This document shows, piece by piece, positions 33,701 to 45,320 of a stretch of DNA of 64,000 bases. Each line of letters opens with the position of its first letter. The stretch's first letter is position 1. This stretch comes from Arabidopsis thaliana (taxonomy: Eukaryota > Streptophyta > Magnoliopsida > Brassicales > Brassicaceae), in contig NC_003076.8 in NCBI RefSeq assembly GCF_000001735.4, forward strand, positions 9,548,001 through 9,612,000, given 5' to 3'. The notes below the pieces were generated by a model that was not told where the DNA came from, searched no databases, and saw only the letters and a list, made by a program, of their open reading frames with translations. The position numbers and the translations under genes are program-made.

Positions 33701-34752
33701 CCTGTAATTAAGACTTTGATTCCCCTTTTGGAGGAGCTACCACGTGTTGTAAAATCTAGCAAACATCTTCTTTCAGATGCACTACAAGTGGCAACTCGAT
33801 GGAGCTGGATGATGGGAAATAGTACTCAAATGTCACCGCTTGAGGCTTGGGGTTTTCTCCAACTTATTGTGGCATATGGATTGGTGCATGCAACCAGTCA
33901 AGATAATACTTTACGATTTGCCTCATATGTTGCTCACTTTAAACAAGCTCCGAAACTCTTTGAATCTCTTGGTCTCAGTTATGCCATGCCAAGTAAGTTT
34001 TAATTTTGCAAGACATAGTTGTCTGTTCTTTTTAACAGTTCTTCCTTGCAGTAGTGATTCTCAAATAATGAAGTATATTTTACTCGTTTTTGTCTTTGCA
34101 GATCTGGTTAAAAAACTCCTAGATGAACGCCATTACTTTATGGCAATCCGGTTTATCTTTTACTTCAAGCTGAAGTTCAACTTTTCTCCCCTGGAATTAT
34201 TGAAAGACGAGATCATCACTCTTAGAGTCTCTACCAAGGAAAAGAGAAGACTTGATTCACAGGTTAAAGCTTGCTTTTGACAATCTCTTCCCAAACTGTA
34301 TATTCAATTGTCGTTGATGGTTTATATTTGTTGTATTCTATGTTGACTTCTAGGCTGAAGACAGAGATGCTGCAAAACTGAAAGACATTATAGAACTTAT
34401 TGAAGACTTCAAGCTGGATATTGATCTTCCTGTGGAACTTATCGTCAAGTTCATGGTTCCGCGGGAAAATCAAAATGAGAACCAATATGTCGTCTCATCA
34501 TTTGTCCCAGTTCAATCTCCGCAGGTTCATATGCAGGCATCTCATGGCTCAAACCCGACCTTTCCAACAAGCCTTGGTACATCACCAAATCAACAGGTCC
34601 TAGACTTGGAAACATATCAAGCCGGTGGTTCAATCGCGTTCCAAGCTCAATCTTCACACCATACAGGTTACAAACGAACAAGGATGGATCCTTCGGTTTC
34701 TAGACCTGTGATTAGACCGTGCTTCAATCCATCAAGCTATGGCAGATACTAG
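30757..34752 (+). CDS. FRIGIDA-like protein, long coiled-coil form (1181 residues)
   Basis: Exons 30757-33166, 33417-33992, 34102-34262 and 34354-34752 sum to 3546 nt, 1181 residues. I start at ATG 30757; the same frame is open from a GTG at 30733 but has no earlier ATG. The N-terminal 640 residues are charged coiled coil, including three tandem copies of a 77-residue unit (about 31170-31830). Then come two FRIGIDA-type alpha-helical domains: one around 32690-33166, the other from about 33590 through exon 4 (MIDPASYVLNVV to LIVKFM). The tail is Ser/Pro/Gln-rich and ends NPSSYGRY. FRIGIDA relatives act in nuclear complexes tied to transcription and flowering time; a specific role for this one is unknown to me. 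A leader intron (about 30564-30720) precedes the start. It is the tandem neighbour of the next gene. I recall it as At5g27220. Confidence 0.93.
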
Positions 34753-36236
34753 TGTTCTAGGGTCAAAGATAGCCTAGCTAGTAGTTAAAAAGTAAATAAG
34801 TAGTAGTTTTGGTCTAGATTGGTTTTATGGTTAATAGTAGCTCTTAATCTCCTTCTACAGTCTAATGTAAAAAGTATATGCAGAGGGAACATCCTTGTTT
34901 CAGAATGATTAGTTTTTTTTATAGTTTCTCCAAACTCGATCTTCAAGACCTTATATCTCAATCTGCTCCAATCCATCAAGCTATGGCAGATTCTAGTTAT
35001 CTAGGGTTAAAGATAGCCTAGCTAGTAGCTAAAAAGTGAATAAGTAGTAGCTTTGGTCTAGATTGTTAGTTTCCTCATCTGACTGATGCATTTAGCTGTA
35101 GATGCAAACTGATGTTCGTTTAAGTACATTTTTGCAGATAAGTTGGATGGAGCATCCAGATGCGTTTGACAAATTCATCCGAAAAAGCCTATTTTATAAG
35201 ATGCATTCAGATGAGTTTAGATGATGAATCCATCAGCCTTAGTCAAAAATTGCAAATTATTAAAATACCTCTATTAAACTAAAGAATTACATCAGAAATC
35301 AAAGAATGTTAATATCTTTTTATAGTTTTCTCATTTTATATTTTAAAAATCTCTAAAAATTGTAAAACCACAAATAACAACTTTCAACAAAACGGACAAT
35401 TACGATTTTGGCGGGAAAATTATGGAATGTGTTTTCCCACAAAAAATAAGAGAATTAACTTTCCGCCAAAATCATAAAATTACATTTTTTCGCAAAACAA
35501 TATTTTTCCGCCAAACCTATAAAATCACGACTTAGCGAGAAATTTACATAATTACGTTTTCTCGCGAAACCGTAAAATCATATGTTCCGCCACAACTATA
35601 AAATCATGATACTGCGTTTTCCCACCAAAACAGTAAAATCATATTTTCCCGCCAAAACTATAAATTCACGATTTAGAATGAAAATTGCGGAATTATGCTT
35701 TCTCGCTAACACCGTAAAATTATATTTTCCCACCAAAACTAGAAAAATCACAATGTAGCAGAAAAATTGTGGAATTACGTTTTCCAGCAAAAACCGTAAT
35801 CATATTTTCCCTCCAAAACTATTAAATCACGATTTAAAATAAAAAATTATCGAATTGCTTTTTCCATCTAAAGTAGATCATCTAAATGGATCATTTGGAT
35901 CTCGATGCATTATACAGATGTACAAATGAACAGGGTCATATACTAAAAAACACTTTCAAATATAATCATTCCTTCTTAATTTCCCCTCGCTGAGCACTGA
36001 TGAGTATTTTCCGATTAAATCTTATATATTATTCCTATTTTGCTATTTTAATTATATATAAAAAGGAAATAAAATTGATATAAAAGAAATTACCCTAATT
36101 CTCTAAATATTATCAACATTCAGGCGCCGAGAGAGAACAGTGAACGCAGAAAGTGAAGAATTCAAAGTTCGCTGCTTCTGTTTAAGAGAATTTTGATTTT
36201 GATTTTTGTTTTTGTGGTGAATTTATTAGGGTTTTA
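34753..36236. other. spacer between the two FRIGIDA-like genes, with repeats
   Basis: A segment of about 100 bp holding the last codons and early 3' UTR of the upstream gene (34735-34830) is repeated at 34969-35066. From 35380 to 35870 there is a degenerate tandem repeat with E2F-type sites (separate entry). Sequence related to GATGCAT...GATG at 35095-35240 and, in inverse sense, at 35880-35930 may be the ends of a non-autonomous DNA element enclosing it. The last 150 bp are the leader of the downstream gene. Confidence 0.5.
35380..35870. repeat. degenerate tandem repeat carrying E2F-type TTTCCCGCC sites
   Basis: About five imperfect units of some 85-90 bp, built from CCGCCAAAACTATAAAATCACGA-like and GGAATTACGTTTTC-like phrases. 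Two perfect TTTTCCCGCCAAAA sequences occur (inverse at 35406-35419, direct at 35644-35657), plus near matches at 35614, 35725 and 35804. TTTCCCGCC is the plant E2F/DP consensus. The repeat ends about 385 bp before the second FRIGIDA-like start codon. Whether E2F binds here is inference. Confidence 0.65.
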
Positions 36237-36254
36237 TTGTTAACGAGTAGCTTG

Positions 36255-37560
36255 ATGGAGAAGGTAACGAGTGGCTTAGAGCTTGTTGATATAAGCAAGC
36301 GTAACTTCCGCAAAACCCTAGAATCTCTCCAAGAAGGTGCTCATTCGCTTCTTCTACTTACAATTCAATGGAAAGAGATCGAATCGTATTTCGATTCCAC
36401 GAGAAGCGTCCTCGAGGAACGAGCCAAGGAGCTAGAAGCGTTGGAGGAATCGATAAAGGTTAAAGCTTTGGAATTGGAGAAGAAAGAGAAGGAGCTTTGT
36501 TTGATTGATGAGTCGATGAAAGCGAAACAGAGCGAGTTTGAGAAGAAGGAGAAGGATTTTGATTTGGAACAGAAGGCAGAGGTTGAGAAGAGGAAAAGAG
36601 AAGTTGAACAGTTGGAGAAGTTTACGACGAGGATGGAATCGGTGGAGAGGGTTTCTGATGAGAAGTTGATGGAACTTGGTTTGAGAGCAACAGAGCTTGA
36701 ATTGAAGATGGAAGAAGTAGAGAAGCATAGAGAACGGATTGTCGCTGGAGATAAGTTGAGAGGTGAGTTTGAGCCATTGGTTTCGTTGTTGGCTAAGAAC
36801 ATGGGCTTAAGTGTGACAATGCCTGTAAAGTGTTCGACTTTATACCTGAACGAGAATGCAGATGAGATGGTTAAGAAAAACACAGCCTTGGCGAGAATGG
36901 TTCCGTATTTGGATCCTGCAAAGGTGGTTTTGGATGCTATAGAAGGGTCTTTTAAGGAATACTGGAAGAAAGATTTAGGAGAAGCTGATGATAGAGTAGT
37001 TAATAGTTGGATTGTTCTGTTAGAGAATCTGATAAAGATGAATCTGAAAATCACACCGCAGGTGAAACAGGAAGCGACTCCACTTGGGATTGCTTGGTTA
37101 GGCAAGGCTAAAGCCAATATGAAGAATGACCCCCCGCAGGTTTTTGGTTGTGCGTTGTTTCTGGCTGCTTACGGTTTGGGCTCTCTGACTACTCATGGGG
37201 TGCTCTTAACCCTTGTAGAGCGGTTCCTTTTGTATGATCATGCCCCAAAACTGTTTCGGCTTCTGGGGTTAGAAGAGAAGGTTTCTGGTAAGGCCTGCTT
37301 CTTGTTTTTAGACTAAGTATCAGTAGTTGTTGCCCAAAAATCTGTAACTTCATGTGAATTGCTCTGCAGGTGCGGTTGAAACGCTAAAGAAAAAGGAAGA
37401 GTATCTTGCAACACTGAAATTTATCTGTGAATTCCGGTTATACAAGCTTTGTCCAGGAGGAAGACCAGGAGAACTTTTGATTGAATTCTTTGATTCCTCA
37501 GATAAAGCTGCCCGAGTGATTGCTGGGACTGGAACTTCAATGGAGGCGCAGGTAAGCTAA

Positions 37561-37598
<38 letters not shown>

Positions 37599-39838
37599 CT
37601 ATTCAATCTGGCTTATGATGTGTGTTTATGTCGATGTGAGGTTATTAAGCTTGTTGACTTGTTGTAGAAAGCAAGGAGGGAGAAGAAAAAAGCTGATGCA
37701 GCCATGGCCATTAAGTACATCAAAGAGGCCAAAGCCGAGACTATGTTTCCTGCTAAAATTCTTAAAAGGTTGGCTGTAGTGAAGAACGATGAATCAGCTC
37801 AGAGAGCAATGGAACCAGTTCAAAAAAGTTATGAAAAAAGACAGAGTACGACCAAAGGGGTAGAGAAATCTGAAGCTAAATCTAGTATTCCATATGAACA
37901 GAAGCATGTAATCAAACGTCCAAGATTAACTGAACCAACAGCTCCTTCTCAGAATTTAACAGGTATGTATCAACCTTACTAGTGAATTAGCAGCTAGGCC
38001 CTACATTTCTACGCCATTCGCTTTCCTGTGGCTTGCACTCATGTAACACTTTTGAGTGTCTGTTTTCTGTGGCTTAGTTTGCTTCAATAAAATGCACAAA
38101 GAGCTTACCTCTGTAATGAATCTTTCTATTTTTGTCTTTGGGGAAACTTTGAGACATAAATTCAATCAGAACATTTTTCTTTTGTTTAAGATATGTGTGA
38201 TCGACCTTAAAGTTTGCTTATGCCTTTAAATCATCCAGTGAAGCAGCCCGAGGTTGTGTGCGTTCCTACTGGGAAGCAAGTTAAAGAATCCGGCGCAGAT
38301 CATCAGCCAGACACCATAGCAACTCATCCATCAGGTACCGAAACCAAGCTTAACATTCTCTCTGGTTCCATTAAGGCGGACATGTTAAGGGAGCTAGTAG
38401 AAAAGCAACCTCTGAAGGAGAGTGAGGATCTCTCAAATGCTCTCAAATGCACACCAGATCCAGCAAAGCTTTTTCTAGACACATCCATGGCTTTGTGTCC
38501 TACAAACACCGAAGGAGGATACGAGTTCAAGATGCTGATTACTTCAGCTAGCTGCTCCTTATTGTTGAATCAGCTGAAGAAGCTCCTGCCTAAAATTGGA
38601 CATCCTGTGAAAGGCGATGCGAAGAAACTTGCCGTTTACTGGAAAGATAAAATTGCAAAGAGCAAAAGAGATCAATTAGAAGTCATCTGCTTCCTACAGT
38701 TTCTTGGTATCTTTGGAATTGTGTCAGAGTTCAAGGCTGATGACCTTCTTGGTCTACTGGATAATTCTTATTGGCAAACTGTGTCTCCTGATCTTTGCCA
38801 GTTTCTCGGGTTGGACGACGCCATTCCAGGTTATTCCCTTTTCTCTATTCTCCTGCTATTGCTAACCGCTAGGCCTATAGATTCAATTGTTGAACAAGAT
38901 GTCTTCTGTTAAAAATGTCTGAACTCTGTGAGCTTGTTTAATCCTTTTAACATATGCCATTTTACTGAAGACGGCTTGTTCATATGGGCTTTGTTTCGAC
39001 AGGTTTCATTCAAAATCTCATAAAAACTGGACATCGTATCAAGGCAATAGACTACATATACTCATTTGGTATGGTCCATAGATTCCAACCTGTATCCGCT
39101 ATCATAAACGATTCCTTGAGGATTACAAAGGAATCTGCAGAGAAGTCGTATAGAGAAGCCAAGAACGAATCTACAACGCAGGTAAAATTTAAGCCTTTTC
39201 TTTGTTCTTAACTTCTTGTATCACAATAAAACTCAAATAGAGATTGTTGTAATACAAAGCGTACTTTACAGGTTGCAGCCATAGACAGACAGGTTAGAGC
39301 ACTAAGAGCCGCCATTAAATGCATATCGTGTCATAAACTCGAATCAGAGTTCCAACTCGGAGACCTTGAAGAACAAATCAAGTCGCTTTTGAAGCTCAGA
39401 AGAAACACTTCTAATGGATCTGGATCCGGATCCGCATCGTCCAAACCCGATTCGACAATCAAACAATCTCAGACGGCAAAACCACCAACTGTAGCAGAGG
39501 TTGCTCCTGTTACTAGCAACATACCTTTGGAACCTTCAACAGAAGCTGCATCCTCCTCTGCGAGCAAACCGTTTTCAAAGAAGAATAAGAGAGGGAAAAA
39601 ACGCAGCATGTCAGGAAACAATCAGAGCTCAGGACACATTGCTTCGCACACAAGCAATCACTATCCCAGCCATGACTATTCCCTGAATCAAAGACTAACG
39701 TGGCCGGTCGACAACTACGACAGAGGTTTCACCGGATTTCCTAACCCCGACTACAATAATAACCAATGGGGACAACCAGAGGGACCTCAATTTTACCATC
39801 TTTATCAACCGCTAGATCCTCGCTACAGGAACTACTAG
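36255..39838 (+). CDS. FRIGIDA-like protein (948 residues)
   Basis: Exons 36255-37287, 37370-37551, 37668-37962, 38239-38829, 39003-39181 and 39272-39838 sum to 2847 nt, 948 residues. The start is ATG 36255; an in-frame TTG lies 18 nt earlier. An N-terminal coiled coil (about residues 50-165) is followed by a first FRIGIDA domain (about 215-400, VPYLDPAKVVLDAIEGSF onward) with a basic extension. A second, diverged FRIGIDA domain lies in exons 4-6 (KCTPDPAKLFLDTSMAL onward). The C-terminus is low-complexity with GSGSGS and basic KKNKRGKKR, a likely nuclear localisation signal, then Tyr/Asn/Pro-rich sequence. Same orientation and domain layout as its upstream neighbour, so they are tandem duplicates. 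Intron 2 holds a long CT microsatellite. I recall it as At5g27230. Function beyond the family is unknown to me. Confidence 0.93.
37562..37594 (+). repeat. CT dinucleotide microsatellite in an intron
   Basis: About 15 CT units directly after the donor of intron 2 of the second FRIGIDA-like gene (donor at 37552). Its closeness to the splice donor is notable, but the donor itself is standard. Confidence 0.85.
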
Positions 39839-42410
39839 CCGCTACTTTACTATTAGGGTTCATGGAGGATTAAAGTCTCTTGATTTTTTTTCTTTTTTTT
39901 TGTAGGATTGCTAGATTTGATTCACCTCCGCTATTTTAGTCATAATCAAATGTCATGGTTATATAGTGTGAAACTAGATGTGATAAAAACACATGTAAAT
40001 AGTAACTTTTGTACGTTCATTTTAATCTTTTGGGTTTTGTTTTTGTTTGGGTCGTCTTCCTTGTCTTGTGTGTTTAGTAACTTTAGTTTGAACAAAACAA
40101 AACCTTTATCTCGTACTTGAAAACAAAATTAGTGGCAGACATTTAAAAAAACATTTGATTCATCTAACCATTGAGCTAATAACTTATTAAATTGATAAAC
40201 AACCCGCACTATATATGGGATAAAACAATTATTAAATAAGTTTAGTGTATTGATGATAATAAAGGTGTTCGATTTTTATATTGTTAGATAAACGATAATG
40301 TATTAATGATTATCAAGATTAGAGAAAAATTTATTTTATGTATTACTAATATTTATGTTTGTTATGCTATATATATATATATATATATCTTGTTATATTA
40401 ATAGATACACAAAATGTTAAGTACTTCCTTTTGTATAGATTTATATATTTTAATTGCATATATTAATCATATTTTTGTTTTAATATAAGTGAGTAAATTC
40501 AAAAGCATAAATTAATTGGAGAAAAAAATCATAAGTAAAACTAATGGCAAAATCTGTAAATATCCTAACAAAATTTGGATCTTTAATTAAATGGAAATGA
40601 GAAGTTCTGTTAGAACGACGCATAAGCATGACATTTTCGTTAATCACCTACGAGGATAAAGTTATCTTAACAAAATGTTTGTCAATTAATATATAAAGGA
40701 TATTGACAAATATAGATTATAATTATAATTATAAAATCTAACCAAATAAATAAAAAAATAATCTTGAGAACAAATCTATGGGCATAGGCCCAACCAAAAT
40801 GAATGATTAAGGGTCTGTCTGATTTAAACACATCGTTTGCGGTTATTAATGCATGAGTTTATGGAAGCGGGCGGTTGCGATTTCAAGCTTAATGAAACAT
40901 TTTGAACCACTGGTTTAATGGTTAAAAGTTAAAGCGTTTGCAAGAGTTTTATGACTGGTTAACTAACATGTGGTACTACGGTTAAATTAAAAATAACTAA
41001 AAAATATAATATATAATTATACAAAGTATAAAAATACCAAAACAATATTATACTATTATGATAAATTATGAAATTTAAATATAACTTATAATAAAATAAA
41101 ATTCTTCCTAATTATTCAAACTAATTAAATTTTATACTCAAATATGCATTTAGTTCATAAAAAACATCATTAAGTAATATGCAAATTACAAAAAAAAGAA
41201 AAGAATATGTCAAACTTAAAAAAAAATCAATTTTTGGATCTTCCGGATTAAAAATATTATTACAATACTTAGTTAGTATTTTATCATTCTTCAGTTTGGT
41301 TTGACGCTATAAATTTGATAGAGAAAAAAACTAGCGTATTAAGAATAGAAATCACTAACATATATGAAAGTTTTGGAAAAGAATCTTACGCTGAAAAAAT
41401 GTTACAGGTGACATTGTTGATGTAATGTGTAAACAAGCAAAAATTTGTTACGACATAGATGTCATGTTTGTTCTTTAAGATCTAATTAAATTTATCTATG
41501 AGGTATGGTTACTCTCAAATCTCCAATGATCAATTTTATTCTTGTCTCTGTTTTTTTGTTCTTTAACGTGCATCTATTATCCATTTTTTTGGTTCAAGAG
41601 CTTATTTCCGAACTGAATGAAGTCTTAGCAAAAAGGAAATATCGAGGAAGAAGGTCAATGGAAGAAGAAACTTAAAGAAAAAACATTAAAGATTTTTGAG
41701 TTTCTTCCTCAAAATATTCAAAAATCTTATCAAATTTACTTAACGTCATTATGGATCTTAATCAATAACTAACAATCATTTGAGTACGTTCTATACTCTT
41801 ATAAAAAAAAGTTTCAACTTTCAACTTCTGAAAAACAAACAAACATATCTTTTAGCTTTTTATGCCTATTCAACCTATGAATCAAGTATGCATGTGGAAC
41901 ATTAAAATCAAATATGATAACTCCATATAACATATTCTTAAGAATCTAAAATGACTTTAACCTCACAAAAATTAGCGCCCGGTGATTTTTAATTCTTTTC
42001 ACTTTTGTTTTTAATGACTCTTCTAAATAGATGTTCGTAAAGCAAAAAATTAACTTCCAAAACTTATAAAAGCTATATAGATCTTTCTAAAAAAAATCAA
42101 CAAATGCATTGCGTTCCCAATCATTTTTAATGAATTCTTTTGTTCTACATATATCATTAATTATGACAAATAACATTCAATACCTACATACAACTTAACA
42201 AAATTACATTAAAAAAAAGCATGCGGCTTGGCTCGGGTTTCGCCCTAGTTACAAGTAATATTTTGAATGTTTATATCAATTTTATAATATATATTATATT
42301 AAAAACTAAATATAATTTTTATTACTGATTTAATATAACTATTTGAAATAATATTTTTTAAAATTATACAATAATTACATATATTTAATATTAAATACTA
42401 CTCATTTTCA
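39839..42410. other. AT-rich intergenic DNA with a possible Helitron 3' end
   Basis: The first 250 bp suit the 3' UTR of the FRIGIDA-like gene. After that no gene is visible. GCGGCTTGGCTCGGGTTTCG followed by CCCTAG and T at 42225-42249 looks like a degenerate Helitron hairpin and CTAG end (edge at 42248); its 5' end was not found. CCCGCACTATATATGGG at 40203-40219 may be another hairpin relic. A TA run is at 40370-40388. Confidence 0.45.
42225..42248 (+). mobile_element. possible 3' terminus of a further Helitron
   Basis: A GC-rich stem-like sequence in AT-rich surroundings, followed about a dozen bases later by CTAG and T, as at Helitron 3' ends. The stem is imperfect and no partner 5' end was identified, so this is tentative. 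Confidence 0.35.
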
Positions 42411-44535
42411 TCCTACTATATTATTTGGGAAGTACATTTTAAATGTAACCTTAATTTTTGTAAGTAATTACATAGGTATGCCATTAGAAATAAAATTTTA
42501 AAGAGTAAATTAATTTATCTCTTTGAGAATTAAAAAGTCAAATACTAATTTAATTAATTAAATTTAATTAAAAAACAAAATACATTATTAATTTCCAAAA
42601 ATAATAACCAATCAAAATCAACATATAAGATTTGATATCTAAATTTTAATTAATTTAATTTAATTAGAAAAACAAAATACATTATTAATTCCCAAAAAAG
42701 TAACCAATTAAAATCAACAAATTAGATTTGATATCTAAATTATCATATTAATTTTTTATTAATTATTATAGTTCACTTCTCATCTTTATATGATTCTATT
42801 TTTGCCGAAAAATAATATCATCATTATAGAAAAATAATTAGAGTTTTTTCGCATATGCCATAATTTGAATTTTTAAAAACGAATATAAACTGTTCAATAC
42901 ATGAAAAAATATTATAACAGGTGAAAATAGATTTAAGAAAACTTTCTACTGAGTAACAGATCATAATTTGAAATATTTATATTCATTTTCATACATATTA
43001 TATTGAAAATTTATAATCTTATATTCTACAATAATTAATAACATATTAGATGTGATTCAATTTTTAATACAAGCTGGAAAATCCTAAAATTGACGGGTTT
43101 AGATCGATATTAATACAAGATGGTATACTACAGGTGAAACTCTTAAATTAACAATCAAAATACAAGTGTATAATCTTAAACACTAAACAATATAGATAAT
43201 ATTAACAAAACATATACAACTCACAGTTTACTATACATTTAAAATCAAATAAAATAATATCATATATTTTTAAATCATCTTTACAATAAAAGTTTTTAGT
43301 TGAACTAAAATATAAGCCTACTTACGGTATATTGTAGGTTAATATATAGATTACAGGGCTTATTGGATCTAAAGACAAGTCATGAAAGATTTCCTAAACT
43401 GAAGCAAAATATACTGAATATTCAAATCTCTATCTGTTACCAAATTATAAACAAATAAGTTCGTAAAACAATTTAATATTTTATATACGAAATCAACTAA
43501 ATCTTAATCACATAAAATTAGCACAAAAAAAAGTATTCAACAATTAAAAAATTATCAAATCTCTATATAAGTTTTGATACTATATTCGAATAAAGTGTAA
43601 TATTCCATTTCAATTTGTATTCTTTAACTAATTTAAACGAACTAATATATTTGCTAATCTTATACCTATCAAAACCGACTATCGTTTCTTATCTCTATAG
43701 TATATTTGCAAGACTTTTTTGGTGGATTTGGATAAAAGTGCATATCGTCCTACTATATTATTTGGGAAGTACATTTTAAATGTAACCTTAATTTTTGTAA
43801 TTAATTATATGACAATGCCATTAGAAAAATTTAATCAAAAACAAAATCTTTTAATGACATCATTAAGATTACCAAAATCATTTAACGACAATATTCATCT
43901 CTTAATTATAGGGCTTATTGGATTTAAAGACGGGTCATCAAAGATTTCCTAAACTGAAGCAAAATATACTGAATATTCAAATCTATATCTGTTACCAAAT
44001 TATAAACAAATAAGTTCGTAAAACAATTTAATATTTTATATACGAAATCAATTAAATTTTAATCACATAAAAATTAGCACAAAAAATATGGTACATTCGG
44101 GTCTATAGTAGTTTTGCAAGACTTTTTTGGTGGATTTGGGTAAAAGTACATTCGGGTCATATGGTACATTCCCCTATTAAATAAATATGGTTCACTCCTA
44201 TGTTATTAGCTAAAATGTTTAGATTATAATTCAGAGTCATATCATAAATAAAATTAATATTAATAAAATAAATGGCTTTTTGGCAAGACGGATTTGAAGG
44301 GACGAGTTTTTGAATCAACATTAATAAAAAGTAAAATATAATTAATCCACCGTTTCAATACGGGTTAAATCTTTAATTTATTATTTTTTAATAACAATTA
44401 ATATATATAAATACTTAATAATAATTATAAACTGTAAAAATATAAATATTTTATAAAAATAAAATTTACAAGTTTTAATATATATTACTTTTAAAAAATA
44501 AATCATCCCGCGGTATACCGCAGGTTAAAATCTAG
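42411..44535 (+). mobile_element. non-autonomous Helitron B, composite
   Basis: Starts TCCTACTATATTATTTGGG after an A (42410) and ends with the hairpin CCCGCGGTATACCGCAGG (44507-44524), TTAAAAT and CTAG (44532-44535), followed by T. Ends and much of the body match Helitron A (9660-11506) in the opposite orientation. Its 2125 bp include a second 5'-end copy at about 43748 (TCCTACTATATTATTTGGG) and a second copy of body sequence (43357-43531 repeated at about 43912-44095). Both are bracketed by the phrase GCAAGACTTTTTTGGTGGAT (43709 and 44118). No helicase gene. Confidence 0.82.
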
Positions 44536-45320
44536 TTTTCTTTTTAAAGTTAGAAGTAAAATCCTACAACTAAAACATTTACCGCTACAGCTAACACATC
44601 TACAGCTACAAACTTACAACAATTAATTTCCAGCTATTAAAATGGTTCAAAACGAGTTGCAAATGTTTTAAACTATTTACAAAGGTTTAAAAAATGATTT
44701 ACTAATGTATTGAAAGACTTTATAAGGGTTTTAAAAGGATTTACAAAGGTTTTTTTGAGAATCCTTGTAAATCTTTTTAAAACTCTTGTAAATCATTTTA
44801 AAACCTTTAAAATATTAACAAAGGTTTTTAAGAGGTTTTAAAGTATCTACATATGTATTTAAAGGCTTTGTAAGGATTTCAAGAGGTTTTAAAAATGATT
44901 TACGAGTGTTTTTAAAAACTTTACAAAAAAACTTAAATGACTTTAAAATTATTTACGAAGATTTTTTAAGAGTTTTAAAAAATTTATAAAGGTTTTAAAA
45001 GATTTTAAAACCTTTATAATTCCTTTTAAAACCCTTTAAAAACTCTTTTAAATCTTTTTAAAACCATTTGTAAGGGTAAGAAAGAGTTTTAAAATGGTTC
45101 AAAAAGATTTACAAATATTTTCGAATATTTAAAAACAGTATTTTAAGAGTAAAAAAATGATTTACTAATATTTTAAAGAGTTTATAAGAGTTTTAAAAGG
45201 AGTTAGAAAGGTTTTTAAAATCCTTTAAAATTTGAAAATATTTACAAAGGTTTTAAAAGGGGTTTTAAATTATTTACATGTGTATTTAAAGACTTTATAA
45301 TGATTCATTTTTTTATGTTA
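44536..45320. repeat. degenerate tandem repeat region, TTTACAAAGGTTTTAAAAGG-like
   Basis: From about 44600 to 45305 the sequence consists of variants of a roughly 20-40 bp unit containing GGTTTTAAAAGG and ATTTACAAAGG, in both orientations. Only a few base words (TTTTAAAA, TTTACAA, TTTATAAGG) make up the region. It begins right after the Helitron B end and contains no reading frame of interest. I do not recognise the family. Confidence 0.6.

Noticed and set aside
36365..37117. 250-codon minus-strand frame inside the second FRIGIDA-like gene
   Set aside because: Ser/Phe-rich mirror of a Lys/Glu coiled coil; no support as a gene.
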